Shown here in pieces: positions 35,034-43,282 of a stretch of 47,771 nt of DNA; the first letter of the stretch is position 1; every line of letters starts with the position of its first letter. Origin of the DNA: Bacteroidetes bacterium HGW-Bacteroidetes-6 (GTDB taxonomy: Bacteria > Bacteroidota > Bacteroidia > Bacteroidales > DTU049). The stretch spans positions 1 to 47,771 of the forward strand of contig PHDB01000025.1 of assembly GCA_002842495.1 (NCBI GenBank), given 5' to 3'. The position numbers and the translations under genes were made by a program. The notes below the pieces were generated by a model, which was given only the letters and a program-made list of their open reading frames with translations, searched no databases and was not told where the DNA came from.

Positions 35034-35489
35034 ATGAAACATCTATTCTTGTTTTTTGCAGCAATAATACTCAGCAATTTTCTTTGGGCACAGAAAATTG
35101 ACACTACTCTTTCGCAGCAAATAGGAGTATCAGTTTATACAACATGCGACACACAACCACAGTATCCTGGAGGTTTGGATTCTCTATTTAAGCTTATTGG
35201 TACTAATCTCGCATATCCAAGCGATGCGAGAGAATTTAATATTCAAGGTACTGTTTATATTGGCTTTATTGTTGAGCCAGACGGTACAGTTAGCAATATG
35301 TTCATTTACAAGGGCATTGGTGCTGGATGCGACGAAGAATCGATGCGCGTTTTGTCTAAAATGAAAAAATGGGAACCCGGCTATTTGAATGGAGAAGCAG
35401 TATATACAGTTTGTTATATTCCCATTCGTTTTGTACTTCAGGGCTCAAGTTTTAGAGGATCAAAAAAGAAAAAAAGCAAGAATAAGTAA
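35034..35489 (+). CDS. TonB C-terminal-domain protein without anchor (second of a pair)
   Basis: A 151-residue relative of the preceding protein: signal peptide (to about 19, NFLWAQ), TonB C-terminal domain with QPQYPGGLDSLFKLIGTNLAYP, VYIGFIVEPDGTVSNM and CDEESMRVLSKMKKWEPGY, then a basic tail (GSKKKKSKNK). The two genes differ enough at DNA level to be an old duplication. Same absence of membrane anchor and proline linker. It faces the DUF4159 gene convergently. Confidence 0.82.
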   Translation: MKHLFLFFAAIILSNFLWAQKIDTTLSQQIGVSVYTTCDTQPQYPGGLDSLFKLIGTNLAYPSDAREFNIQGTVYIGFIVEPDGTVSNMFIYKGIGAGCDEESMRVLSKMKKWEPGYLNGEAVYTVCYIPIRFVLQGSSFRGSKKKKSKNK

Positions 35490-35586
35490 AGATATTTCAA
35501 TTTATTCTGCAGAATTAGCCAACTTTTCTTCGCGCGAATAACGCAGCATCCAGGTGAAACGGAAAAAATTGGGGTGTAAACACTAC

Positions 35587-36246
35587 TCAATCTCCATTAA
35601 AAACATACTTAATGATATTCGCACCCATTTGCAAAGCTTTGAGGCGTGTTTCCTGCGAATCGTTGTGAACATCAGGACTTTCCCAACCATCGCCCAGATC
35701 GCATTCGTGTGTGTAAAACAGCACAATACGACCGTCGATAACAATCCCATAGCCTTTAGGCGGCAAACCATCGTGTTCGTGAATTTTCGGCAGCCCATTT
35801 GGAAACGAAAAATGCTGATGATAAATAGGATGATTGAATGGAATCTCTACCAACTCGTATTCCGGGAAAATCTTCTTTATCTGCGGTCGAATATACGGAT
35901 CGAGTCCATAATTATCATCTATATGTAAAAAACCTCCCGAAAGCATATATAAACGCAAATTCGTTGCCTCACTTTCTGAGAAAACAACATTTCCGTGGCC
36001 GGTCATATGAACAAACGGGTAGTTGAAAATATCGGGACTTCCCGGATCAACTGTAGGGATTTCAGTACTAATGGTGGTTCCTAATGTCGAATTACAAAAG
36101 CTTACCAGATTGGTTAACGATGTAGGATTGGCATACCAATCGCCTCCTCCACTGTATTTTAATAGTGCAATTTTAACCGTTGGTACTTGAGCAATCAAAA
36201 AAGAAGGCAAATAAATGAGCAGCGATATGATAAAGAGTTTTCTCAT
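35587..36246 (-). CDS. DUF4159 family secreted protein
   Basis: A 219-residue protein with signal peptide (LPSFLIAQ) and a DUF4159 domain. Signatures are ALLKYSGGGDWYANP, YPFVHMTGHGNVVFSESE and LSGGFLHIDDNYGLD; the fold is glutamine-amidotransferase-like, ending ECDLGDGWESPDVHND. In Bacteroidota this gene is commonly beside rsmE, as here; the two share one base (TAATG). Function unknown. Confidence 0.85.
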   Translation of the reverse strand: MRKLFIISLLIYLPSFLIAQVPTVKIALLKYSGGGDWYANPTSLTNLVSFCNSTLGTTISTEIPTVDPGSPDIFNYPFVHMTGHGNVVFSESEATNLRLYMLSGGFLHIDDNYGLDPYIRPQIKKIFPEYELVEIPFNHPIYHQHFSFPNGLPKIHEHDGLPPKGYGIVIDGRIVLFYTHECDLGDGWESPDVHNDSQETRLKALQMGANIIKYVFNGD

Positions 36247-36941
36247 TATTGATTAATCAAATAAAACGCCTGAGCTGCGAAAACTGCAGCAGTTTCGGTT
36301 CTTAAACGATTTTGGCCCATCGATATTGCTTCGAAACCATTGCTTATTGCCAACTCGAATTCTGCTTTGGTAAAATCGCCTTCAGGACCAATCAGAATTG
36401 CAGCATTGCTCCCGGCAGGCAACGCAGAAAGCAATGATTGTTTTTCGGCATCGTCGCACCATGCTATTAGTTGTTTTTCGGCCTTGTATTGCCTGAAAAA
36501 CTCGGCATAAGAAATTGGTGGAGCGAGTTCTGGCATATAATATTGCAGCGATTGGGTTGTAGCCGAACGCATAATACGTTGCAAACGATCTGTTTTTTTC
36601 AAAGCAGCTTCGGTACGATCGCATACGATAGGGACAATGGTATCGACACCACTTTCGGTGCATTTCTCGACCAGCCACTCAAACCTATCTGGATTTTTAA
36701 GTGGCGACACCCCTAAAACTAGGCGCGTACTTTGTTTTTCGAAGTACTCTACATTATCGAGTTGTAACAAAATTTGTCGCTGCGACAATTCTACAATCAT
36801 CGCATCAGACCGATGCCCTTTGCCATCAATCAACATAAGCATGTCGCCCACCCTTTTGCGCAAAACACGCACATGACGAGCTTCGGTTTCATCGAGCTCA
36901 ACAATGCCATTTATCAGTTCCGGGTAAAAAAACAATTCCAT
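36246..36941 (-). CDS. rsmE: 16S rRNA (uracil1498-N3)-methyltransferase RsmE
   Basis: A 231-residue SPOUT-class methyltransferase that methylates U1498 of 16S rRNA. N-terminal PUA-like part (LDETEARHVRVLRKRVGD), then the knotted SAM site with VLGVSPLKNPDRFEWLVEK, RSATTQSLQYYMPEL, AAILIGPEGDFTKAEFELA and LRTETAAVFAAQAF. The ATG at 36941 is preferred over an upstream start. It heads a two-gene unit with DUF4159. Confidence 0.94.
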   Translation of the reverse strand: MELFFYPELINGIVELDETEARHVRVLRKRVGDMLMLIDGKGHRSDAMIVELSQRQILLQLDNVEYFEKQSTRLVLGVSPLKNPDRFEWLVEKCTESGVDTIVPIVCDRTEAALKKTDRLQRIMRSATTQSLQYYMPELAPPISYAEFFRQYKAEKQLIAWCDDAEKQSLLSALPAGSNAAILIGPEGDFTKAEFELAISNGFEAISMGQNRLRTETAAVFAAQAFYLINQ

Positions 36942-36968
36942 TGACTTACCTTTGTGATTGTTTCGCTC

Positions 36969-36976
36969 CAAAATTA
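36969..36976 (-). promoter_or_regulatory. -7 element of rsmE
   Basis: On the minus strand TAATTTTG matches TAnnTTTG, with ATTG 21 nt upstream (36998-37001). Predicted leader is about 22 nt. Confidence 0.55.
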
Positions 36977-37040
36977 ACCATTATTCATTAACCAATGCAA
37001 TATCATTCTTCAAAATCCATCGGTTTCAACGTAAAAATCA

Positions 37041-37946
37041 ATGCTTAGAATACTCAATCACCGCAATTTTATTCTTTCACTTTCGCTCATTTCGGGATTT
37101 ATTCTGGGCGATTGTACTGAATGGCTTGCTTCTGCATCCGTATGGATTCTGGCAATAGTAATGGTGTTTGCCACCACTGGTTTTGCTTTTTCGGAATGGA
37201 AACCATGGAAGCAAACTGCTGGAATCATATTCCAGTCGTTTTTGCTCAATTATGTTCTGTTTGGCATTTTACTCATTGGAGCTGGATTCCTGCTTTTTAG
37301 CAACGAATTGATGATCACGGGCATTATTTTACTCGCCGTAAGTCCGCCGGGGCCATCGGTTGTTCCTTTCTCGGCTGTGATGAAAGGCGATGTGCGTTAT
37401 GCCGTTACAGGTGTATTCGGACTCCATCTACTGGCTATTGCTATCACACCCATCGCCTTGTATCTCCTACTCGAAAAATCAGCCATCAGTCCTATATTGG
37501 TGGTAGTTATCATGATCAAAGTAATTGTAGCCCCACTCCTTATCAGTCGTTTTTTACGTCATCCCAAAATTCTACCGACTATTGAAAAGATGAGAGGATA
37601 TGCTATTAACTGGGGGTTCTTTCTGGTAGTAATGCCTATTGTCGGTCTCAGCAAAAATCTCATATTAAGCAACCCGAAGCTGCTGTTAATCAACTCGTTG
37701 CTTTTCGCCACTCTCATGTTTGGCGGAGGATTAGTTTTCAATTTTGTTATGAAAAAGCTGAAGAGTAACAAACCACGAATTATTGCTTCAAATCTGATGT
37801 TCACCACCAAAAGTTCTGCGTTTGCTGCTGTAGCATCGTTTTCGCTACTACCGCGCGAAACCGCATTGCCATCAGCAATTCATGCTGTATTTGTAACATT
37901 GTATTTTATTATTTTTGAAATGGTAATGCGAAGAAAAGTAGGGTGA
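37041..37946 (+). CDS. BASS-type transporter (bile acid:sodium symporter family)
   Basis: A 301-residue polytopic membrane protein of about nine helices. The motif LLAVSPPGPSVVPFSAVMKGD (about 97-117) corresponds to the helix-break ion/substrate region of bile acid:sodium symporter family members. LVVVIMIKVIVAPLLISRF and the C-terminal helices agree with the fold. The substrate of bacterial members ranges over organic anions, pantoate and others and cannot be read here. Single gene. A TACCTTTG box at 36947-36954 might be its promoter, with a long leader. Confidence 0.75.
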   Translation: MLRILNHRNFILSLSLISGFILGDCTEWLASASVWILAIVMVFATTGFAFSEWKPWKQTAGIIFQSFLLNYVLFGILLIGAGFLLFSNELMITGIILLAVSPPGPSVVPFSAVMKGDVRYAVTGVFGLHLLAIAITPIALYLLLEKSAISPILVVVIMIKVIVAPLLISRFLRHPKILPTIEKMRGYAINWGFFLVVMPIVGLSKNLILSNPKLLLINSLLFATLMFGGGLVFNFVMKKLKSNKPRIIASNLMFTTKSSAFAAVASFSLLPRETALPSAIHAVFVTLYFIIFEMVMRRKVG

Positions 37947-37963
37947 GCTTTTTTATTTTCTCT

Positions 37964-38563
37964 TTAATCAACAAAATTACCAAGCTCCTGATATAGAACT
38001 CGGGTCGGAAGTCCCATCACATTAAAATAGGAGCCCTCGATGCGTTCAATAGCAACATAGCCAATCCATTCCTGTACGCCATACGAACCAGCTTTATCGA
38101 AAGGCTTGCAAGTATCGACATAGTATTCCATTTCTTCAATGCTAAGTTCTCGGAATTTCACCAGTGAACGATTAAAAAACGAATGGCTCTTTCTTAGTGA
38201 GCGCAAAGTAACACCTGTAAACACCTCGTGTTCGGCAGCCGACAAACTTTTCAGCATCTCAATAGCATGATTGCGGTCGAAAGGCTTTTCGAGTGCCCGA
38301 TTGTGTTGCCACACTATTGTATCGGCTGTAATAACAACAGTTTTAGCTTGCAATTCAGTTTCAGGAAAAGCTTCCGACTTTTTTCGGCTCAAATAAACAG
38401 CTATTTCCGACCCTTTCAAACTGGGTGGATACGACTCGTCAGCATCGAGTGGACGAATAGTAAATTCGAAACCCATCCCTCTCATCAAATCGATTCGTCG
38501 GGGACTGGCCGAGGCCAAAACCAAATTGTAACTTTTGATAATTTCGTTTAGTATCATCGCCAT
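37964..38563 (-). CDS. maf: Maf family nucleotide pyrophosphatase
   Basis: A 199-residue nucleoside triphosphate pyrophosphatase, probably dTTP/UTP-directed, thought to remove non-canonical or modified nucleotides. Signatures: YNLVLASASPRRIDLMRGMGF (substrate loop), DADESYP, VVITADTIVW (metal-binding Asp), LEKPFDRNHA and GSYGVQEWIGYVAIERIEGSYFNVMGLP. Two starts are possible: ATG 38563, or ATG 38557, which overlaps the preceding stop as ATGA. It is the last gene of the DUF2520-HAD-UbiA-Maf group. Confidence 0.93.
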   Translation of the reverse strand: MAMILNEIIKSYNLVLASASPRRIDLMRGMGFEFTIRPLDADESYPPSLKGSEIAVYLSRKKSEAFPETELQAKTVVITADTIVWQHNRALEKPFDRNHAIEMLKSLSAAEHEVFTGVTLRSLRKSHSFFNRSLVKFRELSIEEMEYYVDTCKPFDKAGSYGVQEWIGYVAIERIEGSYFNVMGLPTRVLYQELGNFVD

Positions 38564-39492
38564 TGATTACTCATTGCTAGTAGCTGTAATGAAACAATGC
38601 CGGCTACCATAAATATTTTCAGGGAAAGTGCCAATGGTTTGAAATCTTCAGTTTCTTTTGCCCTGGAAAGATTTGTAATGAAATAAATCCACATCGGGAT
38701 TAAAACAACAGCAATAAACCAAAATAAATAATCTTTATTCAGAGTCCAGACAAAATAAGCAAACACCAACAAAACTGCCAGTAAAACAAACGACAACACC
38801 AATAAAATTGTTTTGGTGTCTTTCACGCCAAAACGAATAGCAATATTCTTACAATCAAATTCCTTATCGCCCTTAATATCAACAACATCCTTCACTATCT
38901 CACGTATAAATGTTACGTAAAATGCAAATGAACCATAAATGACAACGATTTTAGTGATGTATGGAAACATATTTACAGGAAAATCGCCCATTCCTGCAAA
39001 AGAAAGTATGTAATAAATATAAACAATCCCAATATTCAAAAAAGCCAAAAAAGCCACTACCAGATTACCGGAAACAAATTCGCGTTTGTATTTAGTTGTA
39101 TAAAACCAGAACAAAGCCGCCACAAATACAGGCATAAAATACAGTGTTGTCGATTTTAATGTATATGCAAGTCCAAACCCTGACAAAACACCAATGGCTG
39201 TAAGAACAAAGAACATGTTCTGTCCAAACGATAGCGACAGCTTATTACGCAAAACTGTTTTGCCAGGCCGATTGATCTCGTCCATGCCAACATCATAATA
39301 ATCGTTGATGGCATAGCCTCCGGCTGCAATAACTATATAAGTTGCCACAAGCCATATAAACTGCAAATCACTCAAAGGCGACGCTACATTTTCAAATCCA
39401 ATGGAAGGGTCAATCAAAAAGAATTTGATAAAAATCATGGTCAATGCCATGATAAGCAGGTTTACTACACGGAAAAGTCGAAAATACGCCAT
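38554..39492 (-). CDS. UbiA family prenyltransferase
   Basis: A 312-residue membrane prenyltransferase with eight to nine helices. The first diphosphate-binding Asp-rich motif is AINDYYDVGMDEINRPGK (about 61-78); the second is VKDVVDIKGDKEFDCK (about 199-214). In Bacteroidota this orthologue is often labelled geranylgeranylglycerol-phosphate geranylgeranyltransferase-like; the acceptor is unknown, and menaquinone or heme biosynthesis enzymes are separate. It overlaps maf as ATGA and lies about 100 nt after the HAD gene. Confidence 0.86.
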   Translation of the reverse strand: MAYFRLFRVVNLLIMALTMIFIKFFLIDPSIGFENVASPLSDLQFIWLVATYIVIAAGGYAINDYYDVGMDEINRPGKTVLRNKLSLSFGQNMFFVLTAIGVLSGFGLAYTLKSTTLYFMPVFVAALFWFYTTKYKREFVSGNLVVAFLAFLNIGIVYIYYILSFAGMGDFPVNMFPYITKIVVIYGSFAFYVTFIREIVKDVVDIKGDKEFDCKNIAIRFGVKDTKTILLVLSFVLLAVLLVFAYFVWTLNKDYLFWFIAVVLIPMWIYFITNLSRAKETEDFKPLALSLKIFMVAGIVSLQLLAMSNQWR

Positions 39493-39593
39493 ATTGTTTG
39501 TGTTTTCTTAATTAAATTTATTTCATTACCCTTCAAAACAATCTGTCTTCTCAATTTATCATTTTGATACAGATATCTCAGAAAACAATATTG

Positions 39594-40115
39594 TCACCAG
39601 TGAAAGGCATCGTCGTTCATCCAGAGACCATTTATTTTAAGAACTTGTTCAACGACATCACGAACACAACCTGTACCACCAGCATATGGTGAAATGTATT
39701 CGCTTACCAATTTTATTTCTTCGCAAGCATCGGCAGGACAAGCTGCAATCCCGGCCAGTTTCAGCACTTCGTAATCGGGTAAATCGTCACCCATAAATAA
39801 CACTTCACTGGCCGAAATATTGTTGTTTTCGAGATATTCTATAAAAATTTTCTTTTTGTTTGAAACACCCAAAAAAACATCTTCAATTTTCAGAAAATTG
39901 CAGCGCACCAAAATACCTTTGTCATGCGATCCGGTAATAACTGCCACACGAAAACCCTTCTTACGCGCCAATTGTAGAGCATATCCATCGCGGACATTCC
40001 CTTGTCTGAATTGTGTTCCATCTTCCGACATCCATACACTGCCATTAGTAAGCACGCCATCGTAGTCGAACACAAAAGCTTTTATATTTTTCAATTTCTC
40101 ACGGTAGTTCTTCAT
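39594..40115 (-). CDS. KdsC-like HAD phosphatase
   Basis: A 173-residue phosphatase of the HAD superfamily, class C0, like 3-deoxy-D-manno-octulosonate 8-phosphate phosphatase (KdsC). Motif I is VFDYDGVLTNG (about 17-27, nucleophile and acid Asp), motif II VAVITGSHDKG, and motif IV FMGDDLPDYEVL. If KdsC, it supplies Kdo for lipopolysaccharide core. The ATG at 40115 is chosen since the longer frame overlaps the upstream gene completely; the overlap is then 17 nt. Confidence 0.87.
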   Translation of the reverse strand: MKNYREKLKNIKAFVFDYDGVLTNGSVWMSEDGTQFRQGNVRDGYALQLARKKGFRVAVITGSHDKGILVRCNFLKIEDVFLGVSNKKKIFIEYLENNNISASEVLFMGDDLPDYEVLKLAGIAACPADACEEIKLVSEYISPYAGGTGCVRDVVEQVLKINGLWMNDDAFHW

Positions 40116-40833
40116 GTCCGTATTTTTTAAGCAGAATCTGCGAGAGATCTTTGTATATTTTTTGTAGCTCGGGTTTACTTCTGAGCCACTCGAGGTGCGA
40201 TTCAATCACTGCACGGTCGTTGCGGATGGCCGGACCTGTCTGGAAATTTTCAGGCAGTCCCATTTTCAATCTATCGAGTGTTTCGCGCAAAAGTGGCATA
40301 AGTATTTGCTCAGGGTTGAATCGACTTCCAACAACTTCAAAAGCAGCATCATACATAAGATTAGTGAAATTCGAAGCAAAAACCCCGGCCACATGCAATT
40401 GCCTGCGACCTGCTTCGTCAGTGAGAACTACATAATCGGTTATAAGTTCAGCCGACAAACGCAAAAGTCGCTCGCTTTCAGTGTCTGAAGCTTCAATCAG
40501 TATAGGGAAAATCGGATTTTGCAGTTCAATTTCACGACGAAACGACTGAAAAGGATAAAAAACACCATGCTTCGGAAATTTCGAAAGCAATTCCTTGCTC
40601 ATGGTTCCCGAAGTATGAGCCACAACACCATTGAACCGGGGCAACATCGCAACAACTTCTTCCAATGCTGTATCGCTAACACAAATCAAGTATAAATCGG
40701 CATCAACAGGAATATTAGCATCGCTATGCCGACACAAAGTCAGCTCATCAACCTTTCCATCGAATAGCTTCGCCAATTGTGTTCCCACATTTCCAGCGCC
40801 AACAATAACAATATGAAATTTGTTGTTTTGCAT
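40099..40833 (-). CDS. Rossmann-fold and DUF2520 domain protein
   Basis: A 244-residue putative dehydrogenase. N-terminal nucleotide fold FHIVIVGAGNVGTQLAKLF (GxGxxG, about 7-25) followed by LYLICVSDTAL and VVAHTSGTMSKELL, as in the NADP oxidoreductase/ketopantoate-like fold, then a helical DUF2520 domain (QLHVAGVFASNFTNLMYDAA). The substrate is unknown. The frame is open a little upstream, but through a palindrome, so ATG 40833 is used. First gene of a conserved four-gene group. Confidence 0.86.
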   Translation of the reverse strand: MQNNKFHIVIVGAGNVGTQLAKLFDGKVDELTLCRHSDANIPVDADLYLICVSDTALEEVVAMLPRFNGVVAHTSGTMSKELLSKFPKHGVFYPFQSFRREIELQNPIFPILIEASDTESERLLRLSAELITDYVVLTDEAGRRQLHVAGVFASNFTNLMYDAAFEVVGSRFNPEQILMPLLRETLDRLKMGLPENFQTGPAIRNDRAVIESHLEWLRSKPELQKIYKDLSQILLKKYGHEELP

Positions 40834-40838
40834 GAATG

Positions 40839-40846
40839 CAAAAATA
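40839..40846 (-). promoter_or_regulatory. -7 element almost touching the DUF2520 gene start
   Basis: On the minus strand TATTTTTG ends 5 nt before the ATG (40833). By the rnpB offset the first base of mRNA would be at about 40834, giving a nearly leaderless message. Confidence 0.45.
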
Positions 40847-40855
40847 CATAAAATA

Positions 40856-40884
40856 GTAGAGACAAGGCAGTGCCTTGTCTCTAC
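40856..40884. repeat. Perfect 14-bp palindrome in the fusA-DUF2520 gap
   Basis: GTAGAGACAAGGCA (40856-40869), one G, then TGCCTTGTCTCTAC (40871-40884). It follows the fusA stop by 23 nt on the minus strand and precedes T-rich sequence, so it may help end fusA transcription. From memory, GTAGAGAC...GTCTCTAC palindromes are scattered through Bacteroidota genomes as REP-like elements. Confidence 0.75.
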
Positions 40885-40906
40885 CAAAAAGATTTACAAA
40901 CAAAAA

Positions 40907-42976
40907 TTAATCTTTTTTCTCAGCCAGTTTTTTAATTACTGTTTCCTGCAATGCTGCTGGCAGTGGCTGATAATTAAAAAACTCCATTGAATAGTTGGCG
41001 CGACCGCTCGAAATATTACGTAACGAAGTTGCATATCCAAACATTTCGCTCAAAGGAACAAAACCATTAAGTTTCTGAGCTCCTTTTCGAAAACGGCGCA
41101 TGGCTTCGATGCGACCGCGACGTTTGTTCAAATCGCCGGTTACGTTACCGATGTAATCGTCAGGTGTGTTCACTTCAACCTTCATAATAGGCTCGAGCAA
41201 CTGTGGTTTGGCTTTCATGAAACCCTGCTTAAAACAAATGGCAGCACAAATCTGAAAAGCCATATCGCTCGAATCGACCGGATGGAAACCACCGTCAACC
41301 AACACAGCTTTCACATCAACCACAGGAAATCCAGCCAATGGACCTTTGTCCATAGCCTTACGTAAACCTTTTTCGACCGACGAAATAAATTCGGCAGGAA
41401 TAGCGCCGCCCTTAATTTTATCAACAAATTCAAAGCCTTTTCCCTCGTTGGGTTCGAAGCGAATAACGGTGTGAGCAAACTGTCCTTTACCTCCCGATTG
41501 CTTCACATGGCGATAGTTGCTTTCAACTTCGGCCGATAAAGCTTCGCGAAACGACACGGCAGGTTCGCCTACTTCAACCTCAACTTTAAATTCTTCTTTC
41601 AAACGGTCAACAACAATTTCAAGATGCAGCTCACCCATACCCGAAACAATAGTTTCTTCGGTTTCCATATCGAAACGAGCATGAAACGAAGGATCTTCAT
41701 TGCAAAGACGAGCCAATGCTTCGCTCAGACGTTCACGATCTTTACGAACAGCCGGATTGATTTTCAGATCGATAACTGCAGGTGGAATATGAATAGATTC
41801 GAGCATAATTTTGTGGTTCGGATCGCAAAGCGAATCGCCGGTTCGGGTCAGTTTAAGACCAACTAAAGCAACTATTTCGCCGGGACCTGCTTCCGAAATT
41901 TCTTCGCGATCTTTCGCCCTGATACGAAAAATACGACCCGCACGCTCCGACTTGCCTTTGGTCGCATTAAAAAAGGCCATTCCGCTGGTAAGCGTACCTG
42001 AAAAAATGCGAATAAACGTCTGCTGACCAACAAAGGGGTCGTTGATTAGCTTAAACGCAAGTGCTGCAAAAGGCTCTTTCCCCGAAGGTCCTCGGGTAAG
42101 CATCTTTTCGGAATCGTCAATATCAGAACCAACAATTGCTCCGACATCAACCGGAGAGGGAAGAAAATCGACAACAGCATCGAGCAAAAGCTGGACACCT
42201 TTATTCTTATACGCAGCACCGCAAAAAACGGGTGTAATCAGCAATTTGAGTGTTGCATTACGTGCAGCCGTGAGCAACAATTCTGCCGGGACATCCTTTT
42301 CTGCAAGAAACAAATCGCCTATTTCTTCGTCGTAATCGGCCAAAACCTCTATAACCCGATCACGCGCATTACGTGCCGGAACAGCATATTCGGCAGGAAC
42401 CTCCGTTTCGTTTCGATCGCTATCACCAAATGTATATGCCTTCATCCTAAGTACATCAATCATTCCAACAAAATGCTCTTCGGAACCCATTGGAATTTGA
42501 AAAGGCACTGCCGAAGCATCAAGATAACGATTCATTTGTCCCACAACTTCGTAAAAATCCGCACCAGTCCGGTCCATTTTATTAATAAAAGCAATACGCG
42601 GAACACGATAGCGGTCGGCCTGATTCCAAACTGTTTCACTTTGTGGCTCTACACCACCAACGGCACAGAAAACAGCAATCATTCCGTCAATAACACGAAG
42701 CGAACGTTCTACTTCGATTGTAAAATCGACGTGCCCCGGAGTATCAATCAAGTTAATTTGGTGGTCTTTCCAGGGAGCAGTAATTGCAGCCGAAGCAATA
42801 GTAATACCTCTTTCCTGCTCCTGTTTCATAAAATCCATTGTTGCCTGTCCATCGTGAACCTCTCCAACTTTACGGTTTACACCGGTAAAGAATAAAATTC
42901 GCTCTGTTACAGTAGTTTTTCCGGCATCAATATGCGCGGCAATGCCGATATTCCTAAGTTTTGAAATGTTGCTCAT
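40907..42976 (-). CDS. fusA: Elongation factor G
   Basis: A 689-residue translational GTPase that drives tRNA-mRNA translocation and, with RRF, ribosome recycling. G motifs: AHIDAGKTT (about 14-22), QEQERGITI (switch I), DTPGHVDFT and NKMD. Domain IV ends with the tip HPVDSSDMAFQICAA, and the C-terminus has RRGRIEAMRRFRKG and YATSLRNISSGRANYSMEF. The gene is alone, away from rpsL/rpsG and tuf. Many Bacteroidota have a second EF-G outside the str operon, and this may be that paralogue; the sequence in hand cannot decide. The ATG at 42976 begins the normal EF-G N-terminus. Confidence 0.92.
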   Translation of the reverse strand: MSNISKLRNIGIAAHIDAGKTTVTERILFFTGVNRKVGEVHDGQATMDFMKQEQERGITIASAAITAPWKDHQINLIDTPGHVDFTIEVERSLRVIDGMIAVFCAVGGVEPQSETVWNQADRYRVPRIAFINKMDRTGADFYEVVGQMNRYLDASAVPFQIPMGSEEHFVGMIDVLRMKAYTFGDSDRNETEVPAEYAVPARNARDRVIEVLADYDEEIGDLFLAEKDVPAELLLTAARNATLKLLITPVFCGAAYKNKGVQLLLDAVVDFLPSPVDVGAIVGSDIDDSEKMLTRGPSGKEPFAALAFKLINDPFVGQQTFIRIFSGTLTSGMAFFNATKGKSERAGRIFRIRAKDREEISEAGPGEIVALVGLKLTRTGDSLCDPNHKIMLESIHIPPAVIDLKINPAVRKDRERLSEALARLCNEDPSFHARFDMETEETIVSGMGELHLEIVVDRLKEEFKVEVEVGEPAVSFREALSAEVESNYRHVKQSGGKGQFAHTVIRFEPNEGKGFEFVDKIKGGAIPAEFISSVEKGLRKAMDKGPLAGFPVVDVKAVLVDGGFHPVDSSDMAFQICAAICFKQGFMKAKPQLLEPIMKVEVNTPDDYIGNVTGDLNKRRGRIEAMRRFRKGAQKLNGFVPLSEMFGYATSLRNISSGRANYSMEFFNYQPLPAALQETVIKKLAEKKD

Positions 42977-43282
42977 CCGAAAATGCTGATTATTGTTGAT
43001 TAAAACGTCAATTGCCTGATAGCAGGTAATTTGAGCGTGCAAAGGTACGACATTATTACCAACGGGGATATCGTTCCATTAAAAAATCGGCAAACAAAAG
43101 CATTTAAATAACCAAACAGGGAATTATAGGCAAGAGTTTCTGCATATACACTTCTATAATTTTTGTCTTTAGGACATGAAGCACAAACTAAGGCAACAAT
43201 ACAACAATAACAGCACAGAAAGTAGCATATAAAGACCTACTTACGCAATTTATACGTTATTTGATCTGATTACATAAAACCC
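42977..43282. other. Intergenic stretch between fusA and the lipoprotein gene
   Basis: Both flanking genes are on the minus strand. A TACCTTTG box (43040-43047, minus) is the likely fusA promoter, with a leader near 59 nt; the usual -33 TTTG is not seen. The remainder is AT-rich with no gene, hairpin or repeat that I can support. Confidence 0.5.
43040..43047 (-). promoter_or_regulatory. -7 element of fusA
   Basis: Minus-strand TACCTTTG matches TAnnTTTG; start predicted near 43035, leader about 59 nt, longer than for most genes in this window. Confidence 0.5.

Noticed and set aside
43173-43235. An 18-codon plus-strand ORF (MKHKLRQQYN...) after a TAATTTTTG sequence
   Set aside because: The box has one T too many and the peptide is low-complexity; too short to support.
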